A stretch of DNA of 64,000 nt from Halomonas dongshanensis (GTDB taxonomy: Bacteria > Pseudomonadota > Gammaproteobacteria > Pseudomonadales > Halomonadaceae), in contig NZ_JAJISC010000005.1 in the NCBI RefSeq assembly GCF_024790395.1, positions 124,001 to 188,000 of the forward strand, in the 5' to 3' direction. Shown here piece by piece: positions 9,074 to 18,715 of the stretch (the first letter of the stretch is position 1; every line of letters starts with the position of its first letter). The translations under genes and the position numbers were made by a program. The notes below the pieces were generated by a model. That model was not told the origin of the DNA. It worked only from the letters and a program-made list of their open reading frames with translations, and did no database searches.

Positions 9074-12000
9074 ATGACGATGATGCGTCCGCTGCGCTGG
9101 GTGGTTCATGCCCTTGCCGTCGTTCTTGCCTGCGTGGCGCTACTGTCGCTGCTGCTGCGTGCTTTGGTGGCCAACGCCGAAGTGCTGACGCCGCGCATCG
9201 AGGCGCTGCTGTCGTCGCTGACCGATGCCACGGTGACCATCGATCACTTCTCGCTCGATCTGGCGCGAAACGACCTGCAGCTGCATCTCAAGGGGCTCAA
9301 CGCGCGCGCCGACGATCAGCCGCTGGTGGCACTCGACTCTTTGGAGCTGAGTCTCGATCTCTGGGCGTCGCTGCGCCAGCTAATGCCGGTATTTGGCGAC
9401 GCCGAACTCGAAGGGCTCGACTTTCATCTCTACGAAGGCATCAACGGCACCTGGCAGTGGCCCGAGCCTGCGACCCTACCGCTTTATCTGATTCCCGAAA
9501 CCGAACTCGACCTGCCACGGGTGGATTTCTGGAGCGAGCTTTTAGTCCGCCAGTCGGCGCGCATCGAGCAGGCCCAACTCGTGCTCCACGGCCAGCACGA
9601 TACCCTCATGCTCAAGGCCCCCGAGCTTCTTCTTAGCGGCAACGACACGCGTTCACGCCTGCAGGGCAGCATCGATGTTGTCGAGGGGCTGCGTCGCGAC
9701 GGGCCGGTCACTCAGCAGGCAGTGACCCTGCGCGGCGAGATGCGCCCTGGCGAACACGGCATCGACGACTTCTCCGCCGATCTCGAAGTGGAGCTTGCCT
9801 TCGATGCCTTCATCGCGTTGGTGGATCTTTTTCGTCCTGAATACGCTGCACACCTCGAGCAAGTCGGCGGCGACATGCGCCTATGGGGCAGCTGGCAGGC
9901 AGGGCGCTTCGATAGTGCTCACTTGGATCTGCACATCCCCCAGCTAACGCTGCGCCAAGCGCTGCAGTACGCCGTGCTGCGCGATATCGAAGCCCAAGGG
10001 GTTTGGCAGCGCGACGGCGACGGTGGTCAGGCGTGGCTCAGCGGCGATGCCAAAAGCGTCAAGTGGGCCCAGCCTACTGGTTACGTCGCCGGGCCCGCAC
10101 TGCCGCGTACCTGGTACGCCGAGCACCGGCCAGGGCGCTGGGAGGTGCGCACCAGTGAGTTCGAGCTGGCGTCGCTGGTGGCTTGGCGCGACTTTCTGTT
10201 TCTGCCCGAGTCGATCACTCGGGTGATGGATACTCTAGCCCCGCGCGGCGAGGTCACTGGGCTGCGCCTAGGTCAGCGCGACGGCCAATGGGGCGTGGAT
10301 GCGGCGCTCACCAACGTCTCGGTGCTGCCGTGGCAGCAAGCACCCGGCGGCGGGCCGGTAGATGCCTGGGTACAGGCGCGCGACGAGCGCGGGCGCGTTG
10401 AGTTCACAAGCCCCGGCGAGAGCACGCTTTACTTTCCCGAAGTGTTCGCGTCGCCGATTCGCCTTACCTCGGCCAGTGGTGAAGTCGAGTGGGTCTACGA
10501 TGGACCTTCGACAATGGTCAGCGGCAAGCGCCTACGTGCGGCGTGGAATGGCGCCGACGTCGAGGGTGGGTTCGGTCTTTACGCGGGGGAAAGCGGTGGC
10601 CACCTGGGGCTCGATCTCGCGTTCGCGAATGCCGATGCGCGCGGTACGCCGCTGATCCATTGGCTGCCGATGAATCTGTTCGACGCCAACCTGCGCGAGT
10701 GGCTGGGCCAAGATATCGGCGGCATCGTCGAGCGTGGCGTAGTGCGAGTAAGCCAGCCCTGGCGCAGCGGCCGCGACCGTAACGACGCCGAAAGTGAACG
10801 CCTGGGCACGGCCACCGTTGGTCTCGAGATTCGCGATGGCCACCTGCCAATGGGCGATGAGCTGCCGATGCTCGAGGCAATGAACGGGCGTCTTCTATGG
10901 CAAAACGAGGTGTTGGAAGCGCAGATCGACCACGCCGAGAGCCATGGCGTCGTTGCCTCCCAAGGTGAGCTACGCTACGCCGACGATACGCTTGCACTAT
11001 CGGGAGCGCTGCAAAGCGACGGTGATTCGCTGCTCGCCTTTCTCAAGGCGCTGCCGGTCGAGGGGCTCGAGACGCTCGATGACCTGCGCGCGAGCGGCGA
11101 GGTCACTGGCGACGTAGCGCTGGCGCTGCCCCTGGACGAACCCGAGCGTTTGGCGCTCGAGGTCAATACCGCGCCGCGTTTCGACTGGGTGCGTTACCTG
11201 CCGCTCGGCGTCGAGGCGCGCAGTATCGCCGGTGAGCTCACCTGGCAGCAGCGTGACGAAGCCTACGCGCTCACCGGAAGCGTCGATGGGCGCGCCCTTG
11301 GTGGCAGCGTGCGCGCTGAGGTGGATACACCGCATAACACCGTGCGGCTAAGCGGTGAAGCGACCCCGGAGGCGCTATTTGCCCTGGCTGACAGCGATAT
11401 GGACCCGGCACGCTTGCCGCTCACCGGGCACACTGCCTGGCAGGGCCGCGTCACGCTCGAACCAAGCGTGCGCCTGGAGATCGAAAGTGCCTTAAGCGGC
11501 ATCCGCAGTACGCTGCCGCCGCCGTTCGACAAGCGTGCCGGTGAGGCATGGCCCTGGCGGTTGGGCATCGACTTCGACCAATCGCACCTCGTAAGCCGCC
11601 TTGGTTCCTTGGCGAGTGTGGAAGCCAACGCCATCAATGAGCAGTGGCGTGGAGCCGTGGCCGTGGGTAACGCCCTAGATACCGGCGTTACCCTGCCGCA
11701 AAGCGGCTGGCGACTGGCAGCCGGGCTTGACGAAGTGGACATCGATGCCTGGCAGCAGGCGCTGTCGCCACTTCTAGATAGCGGTGAAGAGCACAGCTTC
11801 GATCTCTCTGACCTAGCGCTACCACCGCTACAAGGCCAATTCGATATCGGCTGCTTGCGTCTGCGTGGCGCCTGCGTCGAGCAGCTTCGCGCCGAAGCCA
11901 GCGCCCAGGGCAGCAGCGCCCAACTAACTCTCGAGGGTAATACGCTCAGCGGGCGGGCGCGCTACTCAGCCAACGAGCGCTACCCGCTGGATATCAGCGT

Positions 12001-12943
12001 GGTGTCGCTGGCGCTCGACCCTTGGCTTGATGTGGGTGAGCGCGTCGAGCCGCAGCCCGTTGCTGCCCCCGGCCACTGGCTCAACGAACTCGATACCGAC
12101 CAGAGCCCGCCGATGGGGCTGCCCGAGTGGCTAGGGGAGTTGCCCGATGGTCGCCTGCGGGTGGCTGAAATCAGTTGGGATGGTGGGCGCGCGGGGCCGT
12201 TGACCGCTTACTGGCAAAGCGCCGAGGATGGCTTGACGCTAAGCCCGGTAGGGCTGACCCTAGGCCAGCTTACGGCGCGGGGTGCATTGCACTGGCAGGG
12301 CAATCGCATCAACAGCCACACCCATGCGGCGCTTTCGCTCGCCGGGCGCGACGTAGGAACGGCGCTCGAGCGCCTGGGCCAGCCTGCCGCCATGCGCTCG
12401 AGTGAGCTAAGCGCTTCGGCCACGCTCGATTGGCCCGGCGCGCCCTGGCAATTTTTGCCTTACCGCGCAGGCGGAGAGCTCGCCGCCGAGGTGAAGGATG
12501 GCAGTTTCCTGGCGCTGGATTCGGCGCCGGTCAAGCTCGTGGGCCTTTTGAACTTCGACAATATCCTGCGTCGCCTGCGCCTGGATTTCTCCGATGTGAC
12601 GGAGCGTGGCACCGCCTTTGACCATATTCAAGGCGAGGCGGACATCGCCGCGGGGCAGTTGCGTCTGCGCGGGCCATTGCAAATCGACATGCCCTCCGCC
12701 AATCTGAGGCTCACGGGAAGCGTGGATTTGGCCCAGCGCACGCTGGATCAGCGCCTTGGCGTGGTACTGCCGGTTTCCCAGGCGCTGCCCGTCGCTGCGC
12801 TCGCCGCTGGCGCGCCGATTGCCGGTGGCGTACTGCTCGTGGTGCATCAGCTCTTCGGCGATGCGCTGGGTAGAGCGACAACGATTCATTACCGTGTGCG
12901 CGGCCCTTGGTCGTCGCCACAAGTGACTTTAGAAGGTACTTAA
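9074..12943 (+). CDS. yhdP: YhdP family AsmA-like phospholipid transport protein
   Basis: This very large protein (1289 residues) has an N-terminal signal anchor (residues about 7-30, hydrophobic) and a long beta-rich periplasmic body ending in AsmA-like C-terminal repeats. Length, position between rng and tldD, and the C-terminal region ([33 protein letters not shown] helix) identify the YhdP/TIGR02099 family. In E. coli YhdP, TamB and YdbH are thought to bridge the envelope and carry phospholipids to the outer membrane. The start lies 5 nt after the rng stop; ATGs at 9080 and 9083 are alternatives. The stop shares one base with the tldD start. Confidence 0.9.
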   Translation: MTMMRPLRWVVHALAVVLACVALLSLLLRALVANAEVLTPRIEALLSSLTDATVTIDHFSLDLARNDLQLHLKGLNARADDQPLVALDSLELSLDLWASLRQLMPVFGDAELEGLDFHLYEGINGTWQWPEPATLPLYLIPETELDLPRVDFWSELLVRQSARIEQAQLVLHGQHDTLMLKAPELLLSGNDTRSRLQGSIDVVEGLRRDGPVTQQAVTLRGEMRPGEHGIDDFSADLEVELAFDAFIALVDLFRPEYAAHLEQVGGDMRLWGSWQAGRFDSAHLDLHIPQLTLRQALQYAVLRDIEAQGVWQRDGDGGQAWLSGDAKSVKWAQPTGYVAGPALPRTWYAEHRPGRWEVRTSEFELASLVAWRDFLFLPESITRVMDTLAPRGEVTGLRLGQRDGQWGVDAALTNVSVLPWQQAPGGGPVDAWVQARDERGRVEFTSPGESTLYFPEVFASPIRLTSASGEVEWVYDGPSTMVSGKRLRAAWNGADVEGGFGLYAGESGGHLGLDLAFANADARGTPLIHWLPMNLFDANLREWLGQDIGGIVERGVVRVSQPWRSGRDRNDAESERLGTATVGLEIRDGHLPMGDELPMLEAMNGRLLWQNEVLEAQIDHAESHGVVASQGELRYADDTLALSGALQSDGDSLLAFLKALPVEGLETLDDLRASGEVTGDVALALPLDEPERLALEVNTAPRFDWVRYLPLGVEARSIAGELTWQQRDEAYALTGSVDGRALGGSVRAEVDTPHNTVRLSGEATPEALFALADSDMDPARLPLTGHTAWQGRVTLEPSVRLEIESALSGIRSTLPPPFDKRAGEAWPWRLGIDFDQSHLVSRLGSLASVEANAINEQWRGAVAVGNALDTGVTLPQSGWRLAAGLDEVDIDAWQQALSPLLDSGEEHSFDLSDLALPPLQGQFDIGCLRLRGACVEQLRAEASAQGSSAQLTLEGNTLSGRARYSANERYPLDISVVSLALDPWLDVGERVEPQPVAAPGHWLNELDTDQSPPMGLPEWLGELPDGRLRVAEISWDGGRAGPLTAYWQSAEDGLTLSPVGLTLGQLTARGALHWQGNRINSHTHAALSLAGRDVGTALERLGQPAAMRSSELSASATLDWPGAPWQFLPYRAGGELAAEVKDGSFLALDSAPVKLVGLLNFDNILRRLRLDFSDVTERGTAFDHIQGEADIAAGQLRLRGPLQIDMPSANLRLTGSVDLAQRTLDQRLGVVLPVSQALPVAALAAGAPIAGGVLLVVHQLFGDALGRATTIHYRVRGPWSSPQVTLEGT

Positions 12944-14394
12944 TGAGCACGCATACACGCGATCTTGATACCGCGATCTCGGTACTCCTCACGCCGGGTG
13001 GGCTCGACCTCGACGGCGTGGACGCAGGCCTGGCTCACGCCATGGGCCCCGGCGTCGACTACGCCGATCTCTACTTTCAGCGCAGCTGGCAGGAGGGGTG
13101 GGTGCTCGAAGATGGCGAGGTCAAGGAAGCGAGTTACAGCATCGACGGCGGCGTCGGCGTGAGGGCTCTAGCGGGTGAGAAGACCGGTTTCGCCTACTCC
13201 AACCAGATCAGCGCCGATGCCCTGCTCGATACCGGACGTACCGCCTCAGGCATCGTGCGTAGCGGCAAACGCTTGGGCTGCCAAGCAGTTCAGCTGACCC
13301 AGGCGGCATCGCGCTATGCCGGGTTCGACCCGCTCGCCGGGCTCAGCGCCGAAGAGAAAGTGGCCATGCTCAAGGAGGCCGATCGCGTAGCGCGCAGCGC
13401 CGACCCGCGCATCAGCCAAGTCAGCGCCTCACTCTCGGGCACCTATGAAGTCGTTCTAGTGCGCGCAAGCGACGGCACGCTCGCGGTCGATCTACGTCCG
13501 CTGGTGCGCTTCAACGTCAGCGTCATCGCCATTCAGGCCGGGCGGCGCGAGCGCGGCGGCGCGGGCGGCGGTGGACGTTACTCCATGGCGCGCCTGCGCG
13601 ATGAGGGCGTGGCCGAGCGCTACGCCAAAGAAGCCGTGCGCCAGGCGCTGGTGAACCTTGATGCCGTAGATGCCCCGGCCGGGCAAATGCCCGTGGTACT
13701 GGGAGCGGGTTGGCCCGGTATTCTGCTTCACGAAGCGGTGGGCCATGGCCTCGAAGGCGATTTCAATCGCAAGGGCAGCTCCGCCTTTGCTGGGCGCATT
13801 GGCGAGCGCGTTGCTGCCTCCGGCGTCACGGTGGTCGACGATGCCACCCTCGTCGATGGGCGCGGCTCGCTCAGCGTCGACGATGAAGGCACGCCGGGGC
13901 AAAATACCCCGCTGATCGAAGACGGTATCTTGACCGGCTATATGCAGGACAAGCTCAACGCGCGACTTATGGGCATGGCGCCCACCGGCAACGCCCGGCG
14001 CGAATCCTTTGCCCATTTGCCCATGCCGCGCATGACCAACACCGTGTTGATGGCGGGCCAGGACGAGCCCGACGAGATCGTCAAGAGCGTCAAGCGCGGC
14101 ATTTACGCGGTGAGCTTTGGCGGTGGGCAGGTCGACATCACCTCGGGTAAGTTCGTCTTCTCGGCAAGCGAAGCCTATTTGATCGAGGATGGCCGCATCA
14201 CCGCGCCGGTCAAAGGCGCCACCTTGATCGGTAATGGCCCGGAGGCGATGGGACGCATTTCCATGATCGGCCACGACATGGCGCTGGATACCGGCGTGGG
14301 TGTGTGTGGCAAAGAGGGGCAGGGCGTGCCCGTGGGCGTGGGCCAGCCTACGCTGAAACTCGACGAGTTGACGGTTGGCGGTACGCAGTCTTAA
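12943..14394 (+). CDS. tldD: Metalloprotease TldD
   Basis: TldD forms a heterodimeric zinc metalloprotease with PmbA (TldE), which degrades unfolded peptides and in enterobacteria processes microcin B17 and CcdA. The 483-residue protein contains the [11 protein letters not shown] motif, whose HExxxH histidines and glutamate form the metal site, and a later glycine-rich [14 protein letters not shown] region. The ATG at 12943 overlaps the yhdP stop (TAATG). Its partner gene pmbA is about 790 nt downstream, with darP in opposite orientation between them. The 3' end runs into a short GTCTTAAA repeat. Confidence 0.95.
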   Translation: MSTHTRDLDTAISVLLTPGGLDLDGVDAGLAHAMGPGVDYADLYFQRSWQEGWVLEDGEVKEASYSIDGGVGVRALAGEKTGFAYSNQISADALLDTGRTASGIVRSGKRLGCQAVQLTQAASRYAGFDPLAGLSAEEKVAMLKEADRVARSADPRISQVSASLSGTYEVVLVRASDGTLAVDLRPLVRFNVSVIAIQAGRRERGGAGGGGRYSMARLRDEGVAERYAKEAVRQALVNLDAVDAPAGQMPVVLGAGWPGILLHEAVGHGLEGDFNRKGSSAFAGRIGERVAASGVTVVDDATLVDGRGSLSVDDEGTPGQNTPLIEDGILTGYMQDKLNARLMGMAPTGNARRESFAHLPMPRMTNTVLMAGQDEPDEIVKSVKRGIYAVSFGGGQVDITSGKFVFSASEAYLIEDGRITAPVKGATLIGNGPEAMGRISMIGHDMALDTGVGVCGKEGQGVPVGVGQPTLKLDELTVGGTQS

Positions 14395-14439
14395 AAGCGG
14401 GTCTTAAAACTGGTCTTAAAGGCTGGTCTGCTCTTAAAG
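14388..14439. repeat. Short (G)TCTTAAA repeats across the tldD stop codon
   Basis: Four copies of TCTTAAA lie within 52 nt (near 14389, 14402, 14414 and 14432), the first including the tldD TAA stop. The spacing of the first three is 12-13 nt, which suggests a small tandem duplication. No function is apparent. Confidence 0.5.
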
Positions 14440-14463
14440 AGCGCAATCTTGGTGCGCTTGGGC

Positions 14464-14491
14464 GTGCCCCCTGCCGGTTGGCGGGGGGCAC
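14464..14491. terminator. Hairpin between convergent tldD and darP
   Basis: GTGCCCCC and GCC pair with GGC and GGGGGCAC around a GGTT loop, with one T-G wobble, giving 12 pairs in 28 nt. A TTTT stretch follows about 10 nt downstream on the plus strand, so termination efficiency is uncertain. Its position between convergent genes supports the call. Confidence 0.55.
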
Positions 14492-14511
14492 CGAGCGTCT
14501 TTTGGAGCGCC

Positions 14512-15048
14512 TTAGAGCGCAACCGAATCGCGCAGGTGCTTGAACAGCTTGCGTGCGCTTGCCGGGGGCTTGTTCTGCTCCTTCTCGCGCTTGGCGTTAC
14601 GTACCAGCTGGCGCAGCGTTTGGCGGTCGGCGTCGGGGTACTCGGCAAGAAAGGCATCGACGGCGGGGTCGCCTTCGTCGATCAGCCGGTCGCGCCACTT
14701 TTCGAGGCGGTGAAAGGCGTGATCGCGCTGCTCTTTCTCCTGCTCCACGGCGTCGAAAACGCCCTGAATCGCGTCGAGGTCTTCTTTGCGGATCAGCTTG
14801 CCAACGTACTGCATGTGGCGCCGACGCCCTTCGTGGGAGCGAATACGTCCGGTCTCCTCGATGGCACGCAGCATGTCGTCGGAGAGGGGGAAGCGGGCAA
14901 GCTCGCTGGGCTTCATCGCGATCAAGGTTTCGCCGAGTGCCTGCAGGGCGTGCATTTCGCGCTTGAGCTGCGACTTGCTCGGGCGCAGCTCCTCCTGCTC
15001 GTCGGGCGTCAGCGGCTCGGGGCGTTGCTTGGGCATAAGCGTACTCAT
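14512..15048 (-). CDS. darP: Dual-action ribosomal maturation protein DarP (YjgA)
   Basis: DarP binds late 50S precursors and assists maturation of the peptidyl transferase centre. The 178-residue, highly charged sequence contains the YjgA-family signature segments SKSQLKREMHALQALGE, GRRRHMQYVGKLIR and the C-terminal RQLVRNAKREKEQ. The start at 15048 (MSTLMPKQRPE) gives a usual length; ATGs at 15036 and 15057 are also possible and none has a strong Shine-Dalgarno. It lies between tldD and pmbA on the opposite strand, a gene order known in many gammaproteobacteria. Confidence 0.9.
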   Translation of the reverse strand: MSTLMPKQRPEPLTPDEQEELRPSKSQLKREMHALQALGETLIAMKPSELARFPLSDDMLRAIEETGRIRSHEGRRRHMQYVGKLIRKEDLDAIQGVFDAVEQEKEQRDHAFHRLEKWRDRLIDEGDPAVDAFLAEYPDADRQTLRQLVRNAKREKEQNKPPASARKLFKHLRDSVAL

Positions 15049-15182
15049 CGACAACATGGTTATAACGAAACGGGCAGTCGCCAACTGGCGAGTGTGATAT
15101 CCCATCGGTTGGCGGCATTATATCAGGCTGCCGACGGCAAATTGGTTCGCCTGGCGAATTCACCCGAAATTAAGGAGGCTCC

Positions 15183-16523
15183 ATGACACAGGCATTTGAC
15201 GCATCGGCGCAGGAGACGCTGCTGGCGGCGCGCGCAGAAGAGGCGCTGGCGCTGGCCAAGCGCCTGGGTGCCGATGCCGCCGAAGTAGGCGCCAGCGTCG
15301 ATCAGGGCATCGGTATCAGCGTGCGCCAGGCGGAAGTGGAAACGGTGGAGCTTTCGCGCGATCAGGGCATTGCCATCACCGTTTATGTCGGCCAGCGCAA
15401 AGGCAGCGCCTCATCCACCGATGCCGGTAGCGACTCGATTCGTGCCACGGTCGAGAAGGCCCTGGCGATTGCGCGCTACACCGGGGAAGATCCGGCGGCG
15501 GGGCTTGCCGATGCCGAGCTCATGGCGCGCGATTTGCCCGATCTCAAGGTGCATCACCCCTGGGCGCTGACGACCGACGAGGCGATCGAGCTGGCGCTTG
15601 CCTGCGAGCGCGCGGGGAGCGCGGTAGAGGGCATTAGCCAGTCCGACGGTGCCTCGCTCTCCAGCGGCGAAGGCGTGCGCGTCTACGCCAATAGTCACGG
15701 CTTTCTAGGTACTCAGAAGGGCAGCCGCCACTCGCTGTCGTGCATGCTGATCGCTCAAGACGCCGCTGGTATGCAGCGTGACTACGATTACACCTCGTCG
15801 CGCGATCCGCGCAAGCTGCGCGATCCCGAAGCGGTTGGACGCGATGCTGCCGCGCGGACGCTGCGCCGCCTAGGCGCGCAGCGCCCCCCGACGGGCACCT
15901 TCCCGGTGCTCTTCGATCCGGCAATGGCAAGCGGCTTGGTCGGGCATTTGATGAGCGCCTTGGCGGGTGGCGCGCTCTATCGCCAGGCGTCGTTTCTGTG
16001 TGATCGTCTGGGCTCGACGCTCTTTCCCGAGTGGTTTGGACTCGAAGAGCGTCCACGCGAAATAGAAGGCTCGGCAAGCTCAGCATTCGATAGCGACGGC
16101 GTCGCCACGCGGGATAATCGCTTCATCGACCAAGGCAAGATCGCAAGCTATATGCTATCGGCCTATAGCGCACGGCGTCTCAACATGCAGAGTACCGGCA
16201 ATGCGGGCGGAGCACGCAATCTGCGCCTGGTCGCGCCGCTCACCCCGCTCGATAAACTCTATACAGAGCTCGGCACGGGACTGGTGGTCACCGAGCTGAT
16301 GGGGCAGGGGGTCAACGGCGTGACCGGCGATTACTCACGCGGTGCGGCGGGGTTCTGGGTGGAAAACGGCAAGGTTCAATACCCGGTCGAGGAGTTCACC
16401 ATCGCGGGCAACCTCGAACGCATGTTCGGTGGTTTGGTGGCGCTGGGCGATGATATCGATACGCGCGGCAGTATCCACACCGGAAGCTGGCTGATCGACG
16501 CTATGACGGTCGCCGGGCGTTAA
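15183..16523 (+). CDS. pmbA: Metalloprotease PmbA (TldE)
   Basis: PmbA is the non-metal-binding partner of TldD in the TldD/E protease. The 446-residue protein has the same fold as TldD (RQAEVETVELSRDQGIAITVYVG near residue 50) but no HExxxH motif, as is usual for this subunit. The C-terminus contains GQGVNGVTGDYSRGAAGFWVENG, typical of the family. A strong AAGGAGG Shine-Dalgarno precedes the ATG. The gene converges with ptsO, the two stops being only 20 nt apart. Confidence 0.94.
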   Translation: MTQAFDASAQETLLAARAEEALALAKRLGADAAEVGASVDQGIGISVRQAEVETVELSRDQGIAITVYVGQRKGSASSTDAGSDSIRATVEKALAIARYTGEDPAAGLADAELMARDLPDLKVHHPWALTTDEAIELALACERAGSAVEGISQSDGASLSSGEGVRVYANSHGFLGTQKGSRHSLSCMLIAQDAAGMQRDYDYTSSRDPRKLRDPEAVGRDAAARTLRRLGAQRPPTGTFPVLFDPAMASGLVGHLMSALAGGALYRQASFLCDRLGSTLFPEWFGLEERPREIEGSASSAFDSDGVATRDNRFIDQGKIASYMLSAYSARRLNMQSTGNAGGARNLRLVAPLTPLDKLYTELGTGLVVTELMGQGVNGVTGDYSRGAAGFWVENGKVQYPVEEFTIAGNLERMFGGLVALGDDIDTRGSIHTGSWLIDAMTVAGR

Positions 16524-16543
16524 CTAGCGTTCTTTTGACTAGC

Positions 16544-16816
16544 TTAGCTATCTTCTTCGTCGAAACGGGCGTCGAACAGAGCCTCGATGGCATTGAGGGC
16601 CTGTTCGGCGTCGTCACCCGTGGCCTCCACGCGTAGCTCGGTGCCGCACGGGGCGGCCAGCATCAACAGCGACATGATGTTGCTGGCATCGGCGCACTGC
16701 GTCTGCTTGTACACCTGCACCTTGGCGCTAAAGCTTTGGGCACACTGAACCAGTTTGGTCGCCGCGCGAGCGTGCAGGCCGCGCTTGTTGGTGAGTGTCA
16801 GATTGCGTTCGGGCAC
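16544..16816 (-). CDS. ptsO: Nitrogen-PTS phosphocarrier protein NPr
   Basis: NPr passes phosphate from EI(Ntr) to EIIA(Ntr). The 90-residue HPr-like protein has the active His15 in NKRGLHARAAT and a conserved serine region ADASNIMSLLMLAA. It is the last gene of the reverse-strand rpoN-hpf-ptsN-rapZ-ptsO group, which is the conserved location of NPr rather than sugar-PTS HPr. It ends with an acidic tail (DEEDS). SixA, encoded at the left of the window, is the known NPr phosphatase in E. coli. Confidence 0.93.
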   Translation of the reverse strand: MPERNLTLTNKRGLHARAATKLVQCAQSFSAKVQVYKQTQCADASNIMSLLMLAAPCGTELRVEATGDDAEQALNAIEALFDARFDEEDS

Positions 16817-16850
16817 CCTGCTTCCTTCTGCTGCGGGTTAGGTAAAGAGC

Positions 16851-17771
16851 CTAGGCGTTAGGCGTGGTGTCGTTATTAACAGCGTCGTTATTAACCGCAT
16901 CGTTATTGACCGCATAGTTGAGCCCAAGCTCGCGGTGACGCACCTGAACGTCGCCCGTCCACTCGCCGATGGTCCGCGCCAGCTGCTCGACGATGTAGAC
17001 CGAGCGGTGCTGACCGCCGGTACAGCCGATGGCGACTGTCATATAGCTGCGCTGGCTGGTTTGGTAGACAGGCAGCCAGCGCTCGAGCCAGGCGCGAATG
17101 TCTGTGAGCATCTCGTCGACCACGGGATAGCTCGCCAGAAAGGCGATGATATCGGCGTCGCGTCCGGTGAACTGGCGCAGCGTCGGGTCCCAATAGGGGT
17201 TGGGCAGGCAGCGAACGTCGAAAACCAGATCGGCGTCCAGCGGCACGCCGCGCTTGTAGCCAAAGGATTCGAAGGTCAACGTCAGCTCGTCCTGCTTGCG
17301 CCGGGCTACCTGGTCGGTGATGCGGCGGCGCAGGTCGTGAACCGAGAGGCGCGAGGTGTCGATGGTGAGATCGGCGATATCACGAATCTCGTGCAGCGTC
17401 TCCTCCTCTTTGCCGATGGCCTCTTCAAGCGTCATGCCAGTGGCGCGGGTTAGCGGATGCCGCCGCCGCGTGGCCGAGTAGCGCTCGAGCAGAATCCGCG
17501 CATCGGTGGTGAGGTAGACGATCTGAAAGCGAATGGCGCGCGCGCGCAGCTCATCGAGTAGCTGCGGCAGGCGCGCCAGTGCGGCGGGCAAATTACGCGC
17601 ATCGATACTCACCGCCACATTGGTGCGCTCGCCTTCGCGAAGCTCGTCGATCAGCGAGCCGAGCAGCATCGCCGGGAGGTTATCGATGGCGTAGTAGCCC
17701 AGATCCTCCAGGGCCTGGAGGGCGATCGATTTACCCGAGCCGGAACGGCCGCTAATGATCACCAGTTGCAT
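16851..17771 (-). CDS. rapZ: RNase adapter protein RapZ, with a repeat tail
   Basis: RapZ is a nucleotide-binding protein that in enterobacteria delivers the sRNA GlmZ to RNase E and so tunes GlmS. The 306-residue sequence has a Walker A motif GRSGSGKS at residues 8-15, a Walker B-like region, and the C-terminal domain motif GCTGGQHRSVYIVE. After the family-typical end (RHRELGLNYAV) there is an added tail of three AVNND units encoded by 15-bp tandem repeats. The tail is not expected in the family and could vary between strains. The gene lies between ptsN and ptsO. Confidence 0.95.
   Translation of the reverse strand: MQLVIISGRSGSGKSIALQALEDLGYYAIDNLPAMLLGSLIDELREGERTNVAVSIDARNLPAALARLPQLLDELRARAIRFQIVYLTTDARILLERYSATRRRHPLTRATGMTLEEAIGKEEETLHEIRDIADLTIDTSRLSVHDLRRRITDQVARRKQDELTLTFESFGYKRGVPLDADLVFDVRCLPNPYWDPTLRQFTGRDADIIAFLASYPVVDEMLTDIRAWLERWLPVYQTSQRSYMTVAIGCTGGQHRSVYIVEQLARTIGEWTGDVQVRHRELGLNYAVNNDAVNNDAVNNDTTPNA
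16869..16913 (-). repeat. 15-bp tandem repeats (3 units) in the rapZ 3' end
   Basis: Three adjacent units read, on the plus strand, gtcgttattaacagc, gtcgttattaaccgc and atcgttattgaccgc. Each encodes A-V-N-N-D on the minus strand and differs by one to three bases. The repeat stays in frame. Confidence 0.9.
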
Positions 17772-17834
17772 GGCATCTCTCTATACGCGGTCAGCGCGCC
17801 ATTCAAGGGAAAAACAGCGCGTAACGATGGGCGT

Positions 17835-18305
17835 TTATGAGGCTGTTTGCTCGCGGATCTTGCTCAGTAAGAGCTCCAGGAGCTCGCGCTGGCTGGTCGT
17901 TTTGCGCAGCTGCTGCCGGGTGTCGCTATCGTTCATGATGGTCGCGACCTGTCCCAGCAGGGCGAGGTGGGTGTCGTCGGCTTCCTCAGGCACCAAAAGC
18001 ACGAAGACTAAATCTACCGGGTCGCCGTCGATGGCATCGAAATCGATGGCATCGGCTAGCTTGAGAAAACCGGCAATCGGCGTAGTGCAGTGAGGGCTTC
18101 GTGCATGAGGAATGGCAACGCCATTACCAATGCCGGTGCTGCCGAGGCGCTCGCGCCCGATCAAGCGGCCGAACACCTCTTGGCTATCGAGGCTTGGGAT
18201 GTTTTGAGCAATGAAGGTGCTGAAGAACTCCAGCACCCGTTTCTTGCTGCCCCCGGGCACGTCGTAGAGCACGCGCTCCGGGGGGAGTATGGTTTCCAAC
18301 GTCAT
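17835..18305 (-). CDS. ptsN: Nitrogen regulatory IIA protein EIIA(Ntr)
   Basis: EIIA(Ntr) is the terminal phosphate acceptor of the nitrogen PTS and controls potassium uptake and other targets by its phosphorylation state. The 156-residue protein has the phosphorylated histidine at about residue 67 in GNGVAIPHAR and the PTS EIIA type-2 fold (LVFVLLVPEEADDTHLALLGQVA). The start lies 4 nt after the hpf stop, so the two genes are likely cotranscribed in the order hpf-ptsN-rapZ-ptsO. Confidence 0.94.
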   Translation of the reverse strand: MTLETILPPERVLYDVPGGSKKRVLEFFSTFIAQNIPSLDSQEVFGRLIGRERLGSTGIGNGVAIPHARSPHCTTPIAGFLKLADAIDFDAIDGDPVDLVFVLLVPEEADDTHLALLGQVATIMNDSDTRQQLRKTTSQRELLELLLSKIREQTAS

Positions 18306-18309
18306 CGAA

Positions 18310-18618
18310 TTAACGCACGCCAGCGCCTTGAGCGCGGGCCTGTGCCTTTTCCTTGTGCTTGACTAGTTGACGATCGACCTTGTCGGCCAAGGCATCGATC
18401 GCCGCGTACATATCGCTGTCCTGGGCCTCGGCGTGAAGATCGGCACCGGCAGCATGGAGCGTGCAAGCAGCCTGCTGACGCTCCTTCTCAACGGATAAGG
18501 TGACTTGCACCGTGGTGATATTGTCATAGTGACGCTCGATGCGTTCAAGCTTCTCGTTGACGTAGTCGCGTAGAGCGTCAGTCAGTTCGATATGATGACC
18601 AGTCAGGTTGACTTGCAT
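18310..18618 (-). CDS. hpf: Ribosome hibernation promoting factor
   Basis: HPF binds the 30S decoding centre and promotes formation of inactive 100S ribosomes. The 102-residue sequence (MQVNLTGHHIELTDALRDYV start) has the short-HPF beta-alpha-beta fold and a basic C-terminus. It lacks the dimerisation domain of long HPF. The ATG at 18618 has an AAGGAG site at good spacing; an upstream in-frame extension to 18678 is discarded. It follows rpoN, the classical position (formerly YhbH). Confidence 0.94.
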   Translation of the reverse strand: MQVNLTGHHIELTDALRDYVNEKLERIERHYDNITTVQVTLSVEKERQQAACTLHAAGADLHAEAQDSDMYAAIDALADKVDRQLVKHKEKAQARAQGAGVR

Positions 18619-18715
18619 TGACGTACTCCTTATCCATCGGACTGTACTTCGATTGTAACCCTTTTTCTGGGTAAGCAAAGAGGTACGCGTACTTTCGTTG
18701 CCTCCTTACGTTTAT

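Noticed and set aside
13492-14274. 260-codon reverse-strand ORF opposite tldD
   Set aside because: Shadow frame of tldD with no family features.
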